A stretch of DNA of 17,683 nucleotides from an uncultured Mobiluncus sp. (GCF_902488535.1 NZ_CABTWO010000028.1:1-17683); one strand, 5' to 3'. Numbered from the stretch's first letter, positions 7,571 to 15,167 are shown. Notes: generated by a model not told the origin, from the sequence alone. Made by a program: numbers and translations.

Positions 7571-7596
7571 ACCTCCTCTGGCTCTCTCACAGAGCC
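7571..7596 (-). promoter_or_regulatory. obg leader: strong ribosome-binding site next to a small hairpin
   Basis: On the minus strand a 6-bp stem (GGCTCT with AGAGCC, five-base loop, 7596-7580) ends two bases before AGGAGGT (7577-7571), the ribosome-binding site of obg. The Shine-Dalgarno bases themselves are outside the stem. A role in controlling obg translation is possible but unproven. Confidence 0.35.
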
Positions 7597-7616
7597 ATCG
7601 TTACGTTAAACAGCAA

Positions 7617-7638
7617 GAGGGCTCGAACGAGCCCCCTC
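7617..7638 (-). terminator. Hairpin after rpmA, probable weak terminator
   Basis: On the minus strand GGGCTC and GAGCCC form a stem closed by a 4-base loop and extended by flanking GAGG/CCTC bases with a small bulge. It lies 23 bases after the rpmA stop and is followed by CTTGCTGTTT, a poor T-rich run. It probably reduces read-through from the abundant rplU-rpmA message into obg rather than stopping it fully. Confidence 0.55.
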
Positions 7639-7661
7639 ACGAAAGTAGTCACTGCCAACAT

Positions 7662-7922
7662 TTAGGCGTTGGCGACTTCCTTAATGCTCACGATGCGACG
7701 ATCGCGATGACGGCCGAATTCAACTTCGCCGGTCTTCAGGGCGAACAGGGTGTCATCCTTACCGATGCCCACGTTGAAACCGGGGTGGTAGTGGGTGCCG
7801 CGCTGGCGTACCAAAATTTCACCAGCGTTGACCAGCTGACCACCGAAACGCTTTACTCCCAGGCGCTGCGCGTTCGAATCGCGACCGTTGTGGGAAGAAC
7901 CGAGACCTTTCTTATGTGCCAT
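7662..7922 (-). CDS. rpmA: 50S ribosomal protein L27
   Basis: L27 lies in the peptidyl transferase centre of the 50S subunit, where its flexible N terminus reaches the tRNA ends. The 86-residue protein begins MAHKKGLGSSHNGRDS, the form without the cleaved N-terminal extension found in many Firmicutes, and carries the family stretch VRQRGTHYHPG (38-48). The length is normal. AAGGGG lies about eight bases before the ATG. It follows rplU by 11 bases and is surely co-transcribed with it. Confidence 0.98.
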   Translation of the reverse strand: MAHKKGLGSSHNGRDSNAQRLGVKRFGGQLVNAGEILVRQRGTHYHPGFNVGIGKDDTLFALKTGEVEFGRHRDRRIVSIKEVANA

Positions 7923-7933
7923 TGTTACACCCC

Positions 7934-8242
7934 TTACTTAATGGAAGTTATCTTAATGCGGGTCAGCGGTTGACGGTGACCTTGACGCTTCCGATAACCA
8001 GTCTTGTTCTTAAACTTGACAATAGAAATCTTGGGACCCTTGGCTGCGCCCAGCACCTCCGCGCTGACCTTTACCTTAGCTACGTCAGCAGCCTGGGATG
8101 TTACCTTGGCGCCGTCAACCAACAGAATCGCAGGCAGCTCAATCGTTTCCCCCACTGCCTTGTCTACTTTTTCCACCAGCAGCTCTTCGCCGACAGAGAC
8201 CTTCTCCTGTCGACCGCCGGCCTTAACGATTGCATATACCAC
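7934..8242 (-). CDS. rplU: 50S ribosomal protein L21
   Basis: L21 is an early-binding 23S rRNA protein of the large subunit. I placed the start at the GTG at 8242, giving 102 residues beginning MVYAIVKAGGRQEKV, which matches the length and N terminus usual for actinobacterial L21. The C-terminal part contains FKNKTGYRKRQGHRQ, the basic rRNA-binding motif. The frame is open further upstream to a GTG at 8305, which would add 21 residues, and to a GTG at 8254, which would add four. Neither has a ribosome-binding site and the extra residues are not part of the family. GTGAG lies seven bases upstream of the chosen start. It forms an operon with rpmA. Confidence 0.94.
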   Translation of the reverse strand: MVYAIVKAGGRQEKVSVGEELLVEKVDKAVGETIELPAILLVDGAKVTSQAADVAKVKVSAEVLGAAKGPKISIVKFKNKTGYRKRQGHRQPLTRIKITSIK

Positions 8243-8314
8243 GTCGAAACTCACTTTTCTGAATGTTTTTCGTCCAACTGTGCCCTCACGAACCGCAAGA
8301 AGCACCGAAGTTCT

Positions 8315-8343
8315 AAATTACCGGATTTCACCTGTTTTTGCAA
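8315..8343 (-). promoter_or_regulatory. Predicted promoter of rplU-rpmA inside the 3' end of the MATE gene
   Basis: On the minus strand TTGCAA (8343-8338) and TAATTT (8320-8315) are separated by 17 bases. The predicted start near 8308 gives a leader of about 65 bases before the rplU GTG. Two ribosomal protein genes downstream of an efflux gene would be expected to have their own promoter, which supports the call. Confidence 0.5.
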
Positions 8344-9727
8344 AATCAAGTTTCATCCACTGGTCTTGGCGGATGCGCCAGCCCAACGTGGCCTGGCGCG
8401 CCAAGAAGAACACTCCGCAGTAGCATCCCCACAGCCAGGCCAGTCCCAGGATTCCACCGGGCGCGAAACGCCACACCAGCACCAGAGCCGGGATATAAAC
8501 AACCAGGTTAATCAGTCCCGCGAGAGCCAGATACCACGTGTCGTTGGCGCCAATCAAAACCCCGTCGAACACGAAAACTACCCCCGCCAGCGGTTGAAAG
8601 AACGCCGACACCAGCAGTGCCAGAGCGGCTGCGGCCAGCACTTCGGGGTCGCTGGAAAAGATGCGCGGCCACAGCGGAGCCAAGACCGCAATGCTCAGCC
8701 CCAGCACGACTCCCAGTCCCAGCCCCCACAGCGACACTCGGCGAATCAGGTTGCGCACTGCCTGACGGTCGGCTCGCCCCAACTCGAAACCAATGAGTGC
8801 CTGCACCGCGATAGCCAGAGAATCGTGCAGGTTTGCCCCGAGGGTCCAGGTGTTCGCCGCAATCTGACGCCCGGCGATGGCGACTTCTCCTTGGGAGGCC
8901 GCCACCCACAGGGTGCCGAGGATGACAATCTGCATGGTGAGGGTGCGAATCATCAGGGGAACGCCTCCGGCCAGAGCCGCGAAAATCGCTCGGAACTCGG
9001 GATGGAGCGCGACTTTGGCGCGCCGGGCTCCAGCCATAATTTTCAGCGCGAAAGCCACCCCCATGCCGATACCCGCGATAGAAGTGCCGATGCCCGCCCC
9101 GGTTACCCCCAGATTGAAACCATAAATGAACACGGCGTTGAAAGCTACGTTCGCGATAGCGCCGGTGACCGAAATCACCAGTGGGGTCTTGGCGTCCAGC
9201 ACGCCGCGCATGGCTCCGGTTCCCGCCAAGACCAGCATCATCCCCAGCATGGAGGGCGCCGCCGCCCGCAGATACGCTGCCCCCTGAACATTGACCGCCG
9301 CGGAGGCCCCGAACAACGAAACAATCGGCAGCGCCCCAACCCACAGGACTACTGCCAACACCACTCCCACCAGCAGCCCCAGCCAGGCACCATCCACCCC
9401 GGTCTTGACCGCACCGTGCCGGTCCCCCGCGCCCAGCTGACGGGAAGCCACCGCGGTGGTGGTGTAGACCAGGAAAATACAAATCCCCACCAAGAACACG
9501 TTGACCGACGAACCGAGGGTCAAGCCGGCCAGCTCAGTAGTTCCCACGTGCCCAATCATGGCCGAATCCGCCATCACCATGAGCGGTTCAGCCAGCAGCG
9601 ACCCCAGGGAGGGCACGGCGAGCGACAAAATCCGGCGATTCAGGGGCTGGTCCTCCGGTTCAACAGGCCGGTTTTCCGGTTCGACAGGTCGGTTTTCCGG
9701 TTCAGAAGGTCGGTTCTCAGCTGGCAT
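8318..9727 (-). CDS. MATE-family (DinF-like) efflux transporter
   Basis: This is a polytopic membrane protein of the multidrug and toxic compound extrusion family, which exports cationic drugs or other solutes using a Na+ or H+ gradient; the substrate is unknown. From the chosen ATG it has 469 residues, typical of the family, with about 12 hydrophobic segments. The first contains SLLAEPLMVMADSAMIGHVG, the DinF-type motif with a conserved Asp-Ser/Thr-Ala-Met. Conserved stretches around SRQLGAGD and GAMRGVLDAKTP also fit. The ATG at 9727 was chosen because GGAGGA lies four bases upstream. An in-frame GTG at 9751 overlaps the rseP stop (GTGA) but has no ribosome-binding site. The N terminus carries a heptapeptide repeat. 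Confidence 0.92.
   Translation of the reverse strand: MPAENRPSEPENRPVEPENRPVEPEDQPLNRRILSLAVPSLGSLLAEPLMVMADSAMIGHVGTTELAGLTLGSSVNVFLVGICIFLVYTTTAVASRQLGAGDRHGAVKTGVDGAWLGLLVGVVLAVVLWVGALPIVSLFGASAAVNVQGAAYLRAAAPSMLGMMLVLAGTGAMRGVLDAKTPLVISVTGAIANVAFNAVFIYGFNLGVTGAGIGTSIAGIGMGVAFALKIMAGARRAKVALHPEFRAIFAALAGGVPLMIRTLTMQIVILGTLWVAASQGEVAIAGRQIAANTWTLGANLHDSLAIAVQALIGFELGRADRQAVRNLIRRVSLWGLGLGVVLGLSIAVLAPLWPRIFSSDPEVLAAAALALLVSAFFQPLAGVVFVFDGVLIGANDTWYLALAGLINLVVYIPALVLVWRFAPGGILGLAWLWGCYCGVFFLARQATLGWRIRQDQWMKLDFAKTGEIR
9662..9724 (-). repeat. Tandem 21-bp repeats at the N terminus of the MATE gene
   Basis: Two nearly identical 21-bp units (9662-9682 and 9683-9703) and a diverged third (9704-9724) encode repeats of Glu-Asn-Arg-Pro-x-Glu-Pro ahead of the first membrane helix. 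A partial unit lies at 9649-9661. The length keeps the frame. Confidence 0.8.
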
Positions 9728-9747
9728 GGGGTCCTCCGTTTTCATGC

Positions 9748-10956
9748 TCACAGTACCGGTTTCAAAATATCGGCCACAATCAGCAGCACCGTCATGGCGA
9801 TGAAAGCGATGACCACCGTGGCCGTCACCGGCAGCATTGCCGCCAAATCGACCGGACCACCGTCCTCGAGACCCCGCGCGCGGCGCACCCGCTTGCGGAT
9901 TCCTTCATAAATCGCGCCCGCAGCTTGCCCGCCATCGAGGGGCATCAGCGGAATGAGGTTAAACATGAACAGGGTCATGTTCAACGACCCGAACAGCAGC
10001 AGGAAAGACCGCAGTTTTTCCAAAACCCCGTAGCCGGCAGTGTCGCTGGCGGCGATAGAGCCCGCGACCTGGCCCATTCCGACGATTCCCATCACCGAGT
10101 TCGGGTCGCGAGGTCGATCCGGTTGGAACAGCCCGATGGTGGTTTGCCACAGTTTCACCGGCAGAGCCAGCAGGATTTTCGCGGTGCCTTTCCCGGTCTC
10201 CCACTGGTAGTGGGCGACTTCCCCCCAGCTGGCGTGGTGGCGTTCGGTAACGGCAATGACGCCGATAACCGAGCGCTTTTCCCCTTCCATAGTTTGGGGT
10301 GTCACCTGGATAGTTTTGGTTTCCCCGTCGCGTTGCACAGTGAGAGCAGCAGGCTTCCCCGGCTGACTCACCGCCACTTTACTGATGACTTCGTCCCAGG
10401 TCTTCATGGGTTTACCGTTCCAGGCGGTGATAACGTCGCCGGGCGCCACTCCCGCCGCGGCCGCGGGAGAATTCGGGGACACCGTGGCGACTTCGCGGGT
10501 CGGCAGCTCGTAGCCAATCGCGCTCAACCCCACCAGCACGCACAGGAAACTCAACGCCAGATTCACCAAAGTACCGCTGACCATCACTATTAGGCGCTGC
10601 CAAATGGGTTTGGCGTAAAACGCGCGGTGTTCCTGGCCGGGCGGGATTTCATCGTTGGAGGCGATCCGGGCCTCCTCAGCAGCGGTCAGCTCGCCTTTGC
10701 GGTTTTTCGTGCGCCGCCCCGGATGTCCCGGTGCATACATCCCGACCATCTTCACGTAGCCACCCAGCAGCACCCACTTCATTCCAACTTCGGTTTCCCC
10801 GATTTGGCGCGAAAAAATCTTTGGTCCAAACCCGATGAAATACTGAGTGCAGAGAATGTCGAAGCGTTTTGCAGGTATCAGGTGGCCCAGTTCATGCAGG
10901 GCAATCGACACCATCAGCCCCAACACGAGGGCGATGATTCCAGTGAAATAATCCAT
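9748..10956 (-). CDS. rseP: M50 site-2 metalloprotease (RseP/Rip1 type)
   Basis: This intramembrane zinc protease probably cleaves membrane-bound regulators such as anti-sigma factors. The 402-residue protein has HELGH at 21-25 in the first helix (zinc ligands and catalytic Glu). A PDZ domain spans about 155-215. NLIPLMPLDGGQ lies at 333-344, and its Asp is the third zinc ligand. Further hydrophobic segments lie around 122-146, 316-340 and 376-396. The final motif ends in Gln rather than the common His, and this residue is not a known metal ligand. The gene starts 24 bases after dxr, the normal actinobacterial order. No strong ribosome-binding site is seen before the ATG, so coupling to dxr is likely. 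Confidence 0.95.
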   Translation of the reverse strand: MDYFTGIIALVLGLMVSIALHELGHLIPAKRFDILCTQYFIGFGPKIFSRQIGETEVGMKWVLLGGYVKMVGMYAPGHPGRRTKNRKGELTAAEEARIASNDEIPPGQEHRAFYAKPIWQRLIVMVSGTLVNLALSFLCVLVGLSAIGYELPTREVATVSPNSPAAAAGVAPGDVITAWNGKPMKTWDEVISKVAVSQPGKPAALTVQRDGETKTIQVTPQTMEGEKRSVIGVIAVTERHHASWGEVAHYQWETGKGTAKILLALPVKLWQTTIGLFQPDRPRDPNSVMGIVGMGQVAGSIAASDTAGYGVLEKLRSFLLLFGSLNMTLFMFNLIPLMPLDGGQAAGAIYEGIRKRVRRARGLEDGGPVDLAAMLPVTATVVIAFIAMTVLLIVADILKPVL

Positions 10957-10980
10957 GACAGGGCGGTTCCAGTACTGTGT

Positions 10981-12195
10981 TTAGCGGTTCTCGATGAGCT
11001 CGGCGGCTCGCTGTTTGGCCCATTCGAGGATGCGTTCCAGCGCGGACAGGTCCGGGTCGGACACGCCGTGGTGTTCGCTGACAACCTGCTGCACCACGTC
11101 ATAGATACCCAGGAAAGGCAGACGTCCGTCCAAGAAGGCGTTGACGGCGATTTCGTCCGCGCTGGCCAGGACTGCAGGATGGGTGTCGGAGGCGGAAATG
11201 GCGTGACGAGCCAGGCTCACCGCCGGGAAAATCGCCTCGTTGAGCGGCTCGAACTGCCAGGTCGTCGCCCTGCTCCAGTCACAAGCGGGGGCTACCTCGC
11301 GTAGCCGGGCGGGGGCGGACAGTCCCAGGGCAATCGGAATGCGCATATCGGGCGGGGAGGCTTGCAGCAGGGTCGCGCCGTCCCGGAACTGCACCATCGA
11401 ATGCACAACCGATCCGGGGTGCACCACGACGTCGATGTCTTTCGGTTCAATGTCGAACAGCAGCGAAGCCTCGATGACTTCCAGCCCTTTGTTAAACATG
11501 GTGGCTGAATTGACGGTCACCAGCGGTCCCATGTCCCAAGTCGGGTGGTTCAAGGCTTGCTCTACCGTCACGTTTTCCAGTTCCGCGCGGGTTTTCGAAC
11601 GGAACGGACCGCCGCTGGCGGTCAGAATCAGGCGTTCGACTTCGCTGTAGCCGGTGACAGTCGGCGAACACAAGCCGCGTTCGTGTTTGCCCGAGCGCAG
11701 CGCCTGCCAGATAGCGCTGTGTTCGGAATCAACCGGCACGATTTGGCCGGGCCGTCGCAAAGTTTCGCGCACCAGGGAACCGCCGATGACCAGGGATTCT
11801 TTGTTTGCCAGGGCCAGGCGCGCCCCGGAGTCCAACGCCCGCAGCGTCGCGTGCAGGCCGGAAATCCCCGCGATGGCGTTCAAAACGATGCCTTGGGGCA
11901 CGAATCCGGCGGCCGCTTCGACCCCGGCCGAGCCGGTCAGCAGGTTATGGCTGGCTCGCGGCTGGCCCAGCTGTATCTCTGCCTCGCGGATGGCCTCGTC
12001 GAGGTCTGCCACGGAGCCATTCGCCACGGCCACCATCGGCACTTCAAATTCGACGGCTTGACGTGCCAACACATCCAGATGCCGCCCGGAGGCAGCCAAG
12101 CCCTGCACCCGGAAGTGTCCGGGATGGGAGCGAACAATGTCCAGAGCTTGGGTTCCAATCGAGCCGGTAGAACCCAAAATTACAATATCTTGCAC
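10981..12195 (-). CDS. dxr: 1-deoxy-D-xylulose 5-phosphate reductoisomerase
   Basis: Dxr converts DXP to 2-C-methyl-D-erythritol 4-phosphate with NADPH, the first committed step of the MEP isoprenoid pathway and the target of fosmidomycin. The 404-residue protein shows the NADPH motif GSTGSIG (8-14), NKESLV (131-136), PVDSEHSAIWQ (154-164; metal-binding Asp156 and Glu158), TASGGPFR (192-199), HPTWDMG (217-223) and VNSATMFNKGLEVIEA (228-243; metal-binding Glu239). The start is a GTG with no ribosome-binding site. It lies exactly six bases after TAGAAT, so a leaderless transcript is likely. An ATG eight bases upstream is out of frame. Confidence 0.97.
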   Translation of the reverse strand: MQDIVILGSTGSIGTQALDIVRSHPGHFRVQGLAASGRHLDVLARQAVEFEVPMVAVANGSVADLDEAIREAEIQLGQPRASHNLLTGSAGVEAAAGFVPQGIVLNAIAGISGLHATLRALDSGARLALANKESLVIGGSLVRETLRRPGQIVPVDSEHSAIWQALRSGKHERGLCSPTVTGYSEVERLILTASGGPFRSKTRAELENVTVEQALNHPTWDMGPLVTVNSATMFNKGLEVIEASLLFDIEPKDIDVVVHPGSVVHSMVQFRDGATLLQASPPDMRIPIALGLSAPARLREVAPACDWSRATTWQFEPLNEAIFPAVSLARHAISASDTHPAVLASADEIAVNAFLDGRLPFLGIYDVVQQVVSEHHGVSDPDLSALERILEWAKQRAAELIENR

Positions 12196-12201
12196 CCGTT
12201 C

Positions 12202-12207
12202 ATTCTA
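12202..12207 (-). promoter_or_regulatory. Predicted leaderless -10 box of dxr
   Basis: TAGAAT on the minus strand is one base away from TATAAT and is followed by GAACGG and then the GTG start codon, so transcription would begin at the G of GTG. No strong -35 is visible. The absence of any ribosome-binding site before this GTG supports the reading. Confidence 0.55.
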
Positions 12208-12298
12208 ACGGCAAGTTTAGGTTTCGCTCATTCACAGCGACCAGCAACCCCGCAAGGAGACGGATAAAACCCCGCCAACCCCCTTGTGAAAGGCAAAA

Positions 12299-12856
12299 TC
12301 ACTCAACAGCCAGCAGCACTTCGACCGCGCGAGCCAGGTAAGCGTCAACCGGGCCTTCCAAGTACGCCCGGGCTCCTTTCGCTTCCGCAAACACCGCGTC
12401 ACGGATTTCTTTGCTGGTCAGAGGCTTGTTTTCGTCAAAATATGCCACCAGGCGATCCAGCAGCGCGTCCACGTCCTCAATCCGGTAGCCACGCTGGCGC
12501 CCTTGGGGGTGGGCAAATCGTTTCCCTGCCGGACGCAATAGCCGCGGATAGAGAGTTGTGGCCTGTTCCGCCACCAGCGACATCCAAGCCTTTTGCCCGT
12601 TCACCGCAATATGGTCGGCCCGCGCCCGCGCCACAAAAGCCGATTCCAGCCGATCCATCGCCGCATCGACTTCGATAAAGTTGTATCCCCCGCGCACCAC
12701 GTTGAACCCCTGGGCACGCACCTGCGCCGCCCCGAAATTCGCCGGTCCGCCGTTGCCTTCGTATGCCGAACGTGCCTTCGCCAAGAACTTGTCGACCTGG
12801 TTACGGTCGTAGCCCTTCCCCAGGAGTTTAGCGGTGCGAAACGTCGTGTCGCTCAC
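12299..12856 (-). CDS. Small DivIVA-repeat protein, function unknown
   Basis: The 185-residue protein consists of about four copies of a short motif related to the N-terminal DivIVA membrane-binding segment: G-Y-x4-V-D-x2-L-like stretches at 15-25 (GYDRNQVDKFL), 57-70 (GYNFIEVDAAMDRL), 123-136 (GYRIEDVDALLDRL) and, weaker, 164-181. Proteins with such repeats are common in actinobacteria, often next to rlmN, and are annotated only as DivIVA domain-containing. It lacks the long coiled coil of DivIVA/Wag31, so a polar scaffold role should not be assumed. It starts at GTG with AAGGAAAGG eight bases upstream. It lies 63 bases after rlmN and about 100 bases before dxr. Confidence 0.88.
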   Translation of the reverse strand: MSDTTFRTAKLLGKGYDRNQVDKFLAKARSAYEGNGGPANFGAAQVRAQGFNVVRGGYNFIEVDAAMDRLESAFVARARADHIAVNGQKAWMSLVAEQATTLYPRLLRPAGKRFAHPQGRQRGYRIEDVDALLDRLVAYFDENKPLTSKEIRDAVFAEAKGARAYLEGPVDAYLARAVEVLLAVE

Positions 12857-12919
12857 GTCCGGCCCTTTCCTTGTCTCTCTATGTTCTCAACAGTTTTCCG
12901 CGCGCTTTCGAAGTGTCCT

Positions 12920-14092
12920 CTAAGCCGCGGGAGACTGCTTCGCTTTCGCAGCGAGTTGCCCGCAGGCTCCGTCAATATCAGAGCCGCGCGTATCCCGCAG
13001 CGTAGTGCTAATTCCAGCTTGCCGCAAAATCTCCATGAATTCGTCCATGACACGCGGCAGGGAGGCATCCCAGATACTCCCTGGCGTGGGATTGAGCGGA
13101 ATCGGGTTCACATGCGCCCAGGTTTTGCCCCGTTCATTGAGTTTATCCGCTAGCAGCTGGGCGCGCCACGGGTGGTCGTTCATGTCCCTAATCAGGGCGT
13201 ATTCAATAGAGACGCGCCGCCCGGTCGCTTGGAAATACGCATAAGCGGTGTCCAACAGTTCGTCGACCTGGTAGCGCCGGTTCATGGGTATCAGTTCGTT
13301 GCGCAGTTCGTCGTCCGGAGCGTGCAGGGACACCGCCAAAGTGACCGGCAGCCCTTCTTGGGTCAGCTTGCGAATTCCCGGCACCAGCCCGACAGTGGAA
13401 ACGACCAGGTTGCGGGCCGAAATCCCGAAGCCTTGCGGGGCTGCGTCGGTGAGGGTCCGAATCGTGTGCAGCAGGGATTTGTAGTTGGCCAACGGCTCGC
13501 CCATACCCATAAACACCAGGTTAGACAGCCGTGCCGGGCTGCCGAGTTCCCCGTCTTGGGCGGCCCGGGCGGCGAGCCGGACCTGTTCCAAAATTTCCGC
13601 TGCCGAGAGGTTTCGGGTCAACCCCAGTTGGCCGGTCGCGCAGAACGGACACCCCATACCGCAGCCGACCTGTGAGGATACGCACAAGGTAACGCGCTTG
13701 GGGTAGCGCATCAGGACGGATTCCACTTGGGCGCCGTCGAACAGTCGCCACAGGGTTTTGCGGGTCCATCCCCGATCAGCGACCTGGGTTACGACTGGGG
13801 TAATCAACTCAGGTAGCAGGTCACGAGCCCGTTCTTGGTCAGCCTGGCCCAGGTCTGTCATCTGGGAGGAATCGGCTTCAAACCGCCCAAAATAGTGGCG
13901 CGCTACCTGGTCGGCACGAAACGGCCGCATCCCCGCCGCGGCTACCGCTTCACGGCGCTGCTGCGGGTCTAAGTCGGCGAAATGCTGCGGCGGTTTACCC
14001 CGAGCCTGAGCCCGAAAGTTGAGTTCTGCCGCAGCCCCCGCGTGCGTGGCCCCCACCGGCGGTTGTTCGTGGGGCAGAACCTGTCTTTCCAT
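12920..14092 (-). CDS. rlmN: Dual-specificity 23S rRNA/tRNA adenine-C2 methyltransferase RlmN
   Basis: RlmN is a radical SAM enzyme that methylates C2 of A2503 in 23S rRNA and of A37 in some tRNAs. The CxxxCxxC cluster motif is Cys144, Cys148 and Cys151 in VGCGMGCPFCATG. The methyl-carrying Cys377 lies in DIDGACGQLA near the C terminus. FMGMGEPLANY is also typical. The 390-residue length includes a non-conserved N-terminal extension of about 35 residues. No ribosome-binding site precedes the ATG, but TAAACT lies seven bases upstream, so a leaderless message is possible. It follows cdsA by 43 bases. Confidence 0.96.
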   Translation of the reverse strand: MERQVLPHEQPPVGATHAGAAAELNFRAQARGKPPQHFADLDPQQRREAVAAAGMRPFRADQVARHYFGRFEADSSQMTDLGQADQERARDLLPELITPVVTQVADRGWTRKTLWRLFDGAQVESVLMRYPKRVTLCVSSQVGCGMGCPFCATGQLGLTRNLSAAEILEQVRLAARAAQDGELGSPARLSNLVFMGMGEPLANYKSLLHTIRTLTDAAPQGFGISARNLVVSTVGLVPGIRKLTQEGLPVTLAVSLHAPDDELRNELIPMNRRYQVDELLDTAYAYFQATGRRVSIEYALIRDMNDHPWRAQLLADKLNERGKTWAHVNPIPLNPTPGSIWDASLPRVMDEFMEILRQAGISTTLRDTRGSDIDGACGQLAAKAKQSPAA

Positions 14093-14099
14093 AGGTTTC

Positions 14100-14105
14100 A
14101 GTTTA
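14100..14105 (-). promoter_or_regulatory. Possible leaderless -10 box of rlmN
   Basis: TAAACT on the minus strand is followed by GAAACCT and then the rlmN ATG, a seven-base gap that places the transcript start at the codon. No -35 match is seen. There is no purine-rich ribosome-binding site as an alternative. Confidence 0.4.
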
Positions 14106-14135
14106 ACGGTTTTCCCAGAATTTCCCGAGCGGGAT

Positions 14136-15167
14136 CTAGGACAGCACCGGGACTTGTTGGGAAAAGATAGCGAACTTCAACACGATATAGGCCACCGGTG
14201 CCGTCATCAGGATGGAATCCATCCGATCCAGCAGCCCGCCGTGTCCCGGCAACAGGTGACCCATATCTTTAATGCCGAGTTCCCGTTTCAACAACGATTC
14301 GCTCAAATCGCCCAGAGTTCCCACCCCAGCCATCAAAACACCCAGAATGATTCCGTAAAACCACGGAATCCCAATCCAGAATGTGCCCGCCACGGACACA
14401 ATGACAGCAAACAGAACCGAACCGGCAAACCCTTCCCAGGTCTTGCGTGGGGAAATAGACGGTGCCATGTGGTGGCGTCCCAGGAAACGCCCGCAGAAAT
14501 AGCCCCCGGTGTCGGAACCCAGCGTGACGGACAAAACGAAAACCGCGGTGGCGGGAGCTCCGCACTCCACCGCCAACAAAGCCAGGAAAGACCCCAAGAA
14601 CGGAATATAAGCCACGGTCAGGGTGCTGACCGTAACGTTCTTGAGCGCATCTTCGCCTCGGTAGGGACCCGCCAACTGCCACAGCAGAGCGGCCGCCACC
14701 GTCAGGTAAGTCGCGGTCAGCATGGCTTCCAACCCGACCTGCCAGGCACAGATGAAAATCCCGATTCCTCCGATGACGACGATTGGCATCCCCAAATGCC
14801 GGTCTGTAAACCGGATGGCATGGCGAAACTCGATGAGGCAAGCCACAATCGTTGCCGCGCACAAGGCCGCGAACAGCGGTTTCACCAGGAATAGGGTCAG
14901 TCCGTAGGCCGCCAGCAGTCCCGCTCCGACCCCGGTGGCTGCCGCCAAGTTGCGTCCGGCCTTCCGAGGTTGGTTTGGCGAGGATTCTGTTGGTTTAGGC
15001 TCGCTCTTTGCCGCAGCAGCTCCCCGACCCGGTTTCCGGCCCTGTTTGGCAGCACGGTTTTCCCTGCGGCTAGGCCGGGTCACCGGGTGCACCCCAGTTT
15101 CCGGGGTCGTCGGGGAAACCGCTGCCTCGGAAGATCGCGGTGGTTGGAAATTCTCGGTATCGACCAT
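14136..15167 (-). CDS. cdsA: Phosphatidate cytidylyltransferase CdsA
   Basis: CdsA makes CDP-diacylglycerol from phosphatidic acid and CTP, the precursor of phosphatidylinositol, phosphatidylglycerol and cardiolipin. The 343-residue protein has a basic Pro/Ala-rich cytoplasmic N terminus (1-72) and then about seven to eight membrane segments. The family signature runs from Ser291 to Asp317 and includes KRELGIKDMGHLLPGHGG and the DR-x-D motif. SISPRKTWEGFAGS (237-250) and SDTGGYFCGR (218-227) are also conserved. The N-terminal extension is common in actinobacterial CdsA. It lies 45 bases after frr, the usual order. The ribosome-binding site is weak, so the exact start is less certain than the identity. 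Confidence 0.96.
   Translation of the reverse strand: MVDTENFQPPRSSEAAVSPTTPETGVHPVTRPSRRENRAAKQGRKPGRGAAAAKSEPKPTESSPNQPRKAGRNLAAATGVGAGLLAAYGLTLFLVKPLFAALCAATIVACLIEFRHAIRFTDRHLGMPIVVIGGIGIFICAWQVGLEAMLTATYLTVAAALLWQLAGPYRGEDALKNVTVSTLTVAYIPFLGSFLALLAVECGAPATAVFVLSVTLGSDTGGYFCGRFLGRHHMAPSISPRKTWEGFAGSVLFAVIVSVAGTFWIGIPWFYGIILGVLMAGVGTLGDLSESLLKRELGIKDMGHLLPGHGGLLDRMDSILMTAPVAYIVLKFAIFSQQVPVLS

Noticed and set aside
7916..9910. Plus-strand open frame of 664 codons opposite rplU and the MATE gene
   Set aside because: It runs antisense to conserved genes, and its product is rich in His, Gln, Arg and Pro with no recognisable domain, as expected from the shadow frame of a high-GC gene.
12224..12240. 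TCGCT/AGCGA inverted repeat upstream of dxr
   Set aside because: Five base pairs with a seven-base loop is within chance expectation. It only adjoins the predicted promoter.
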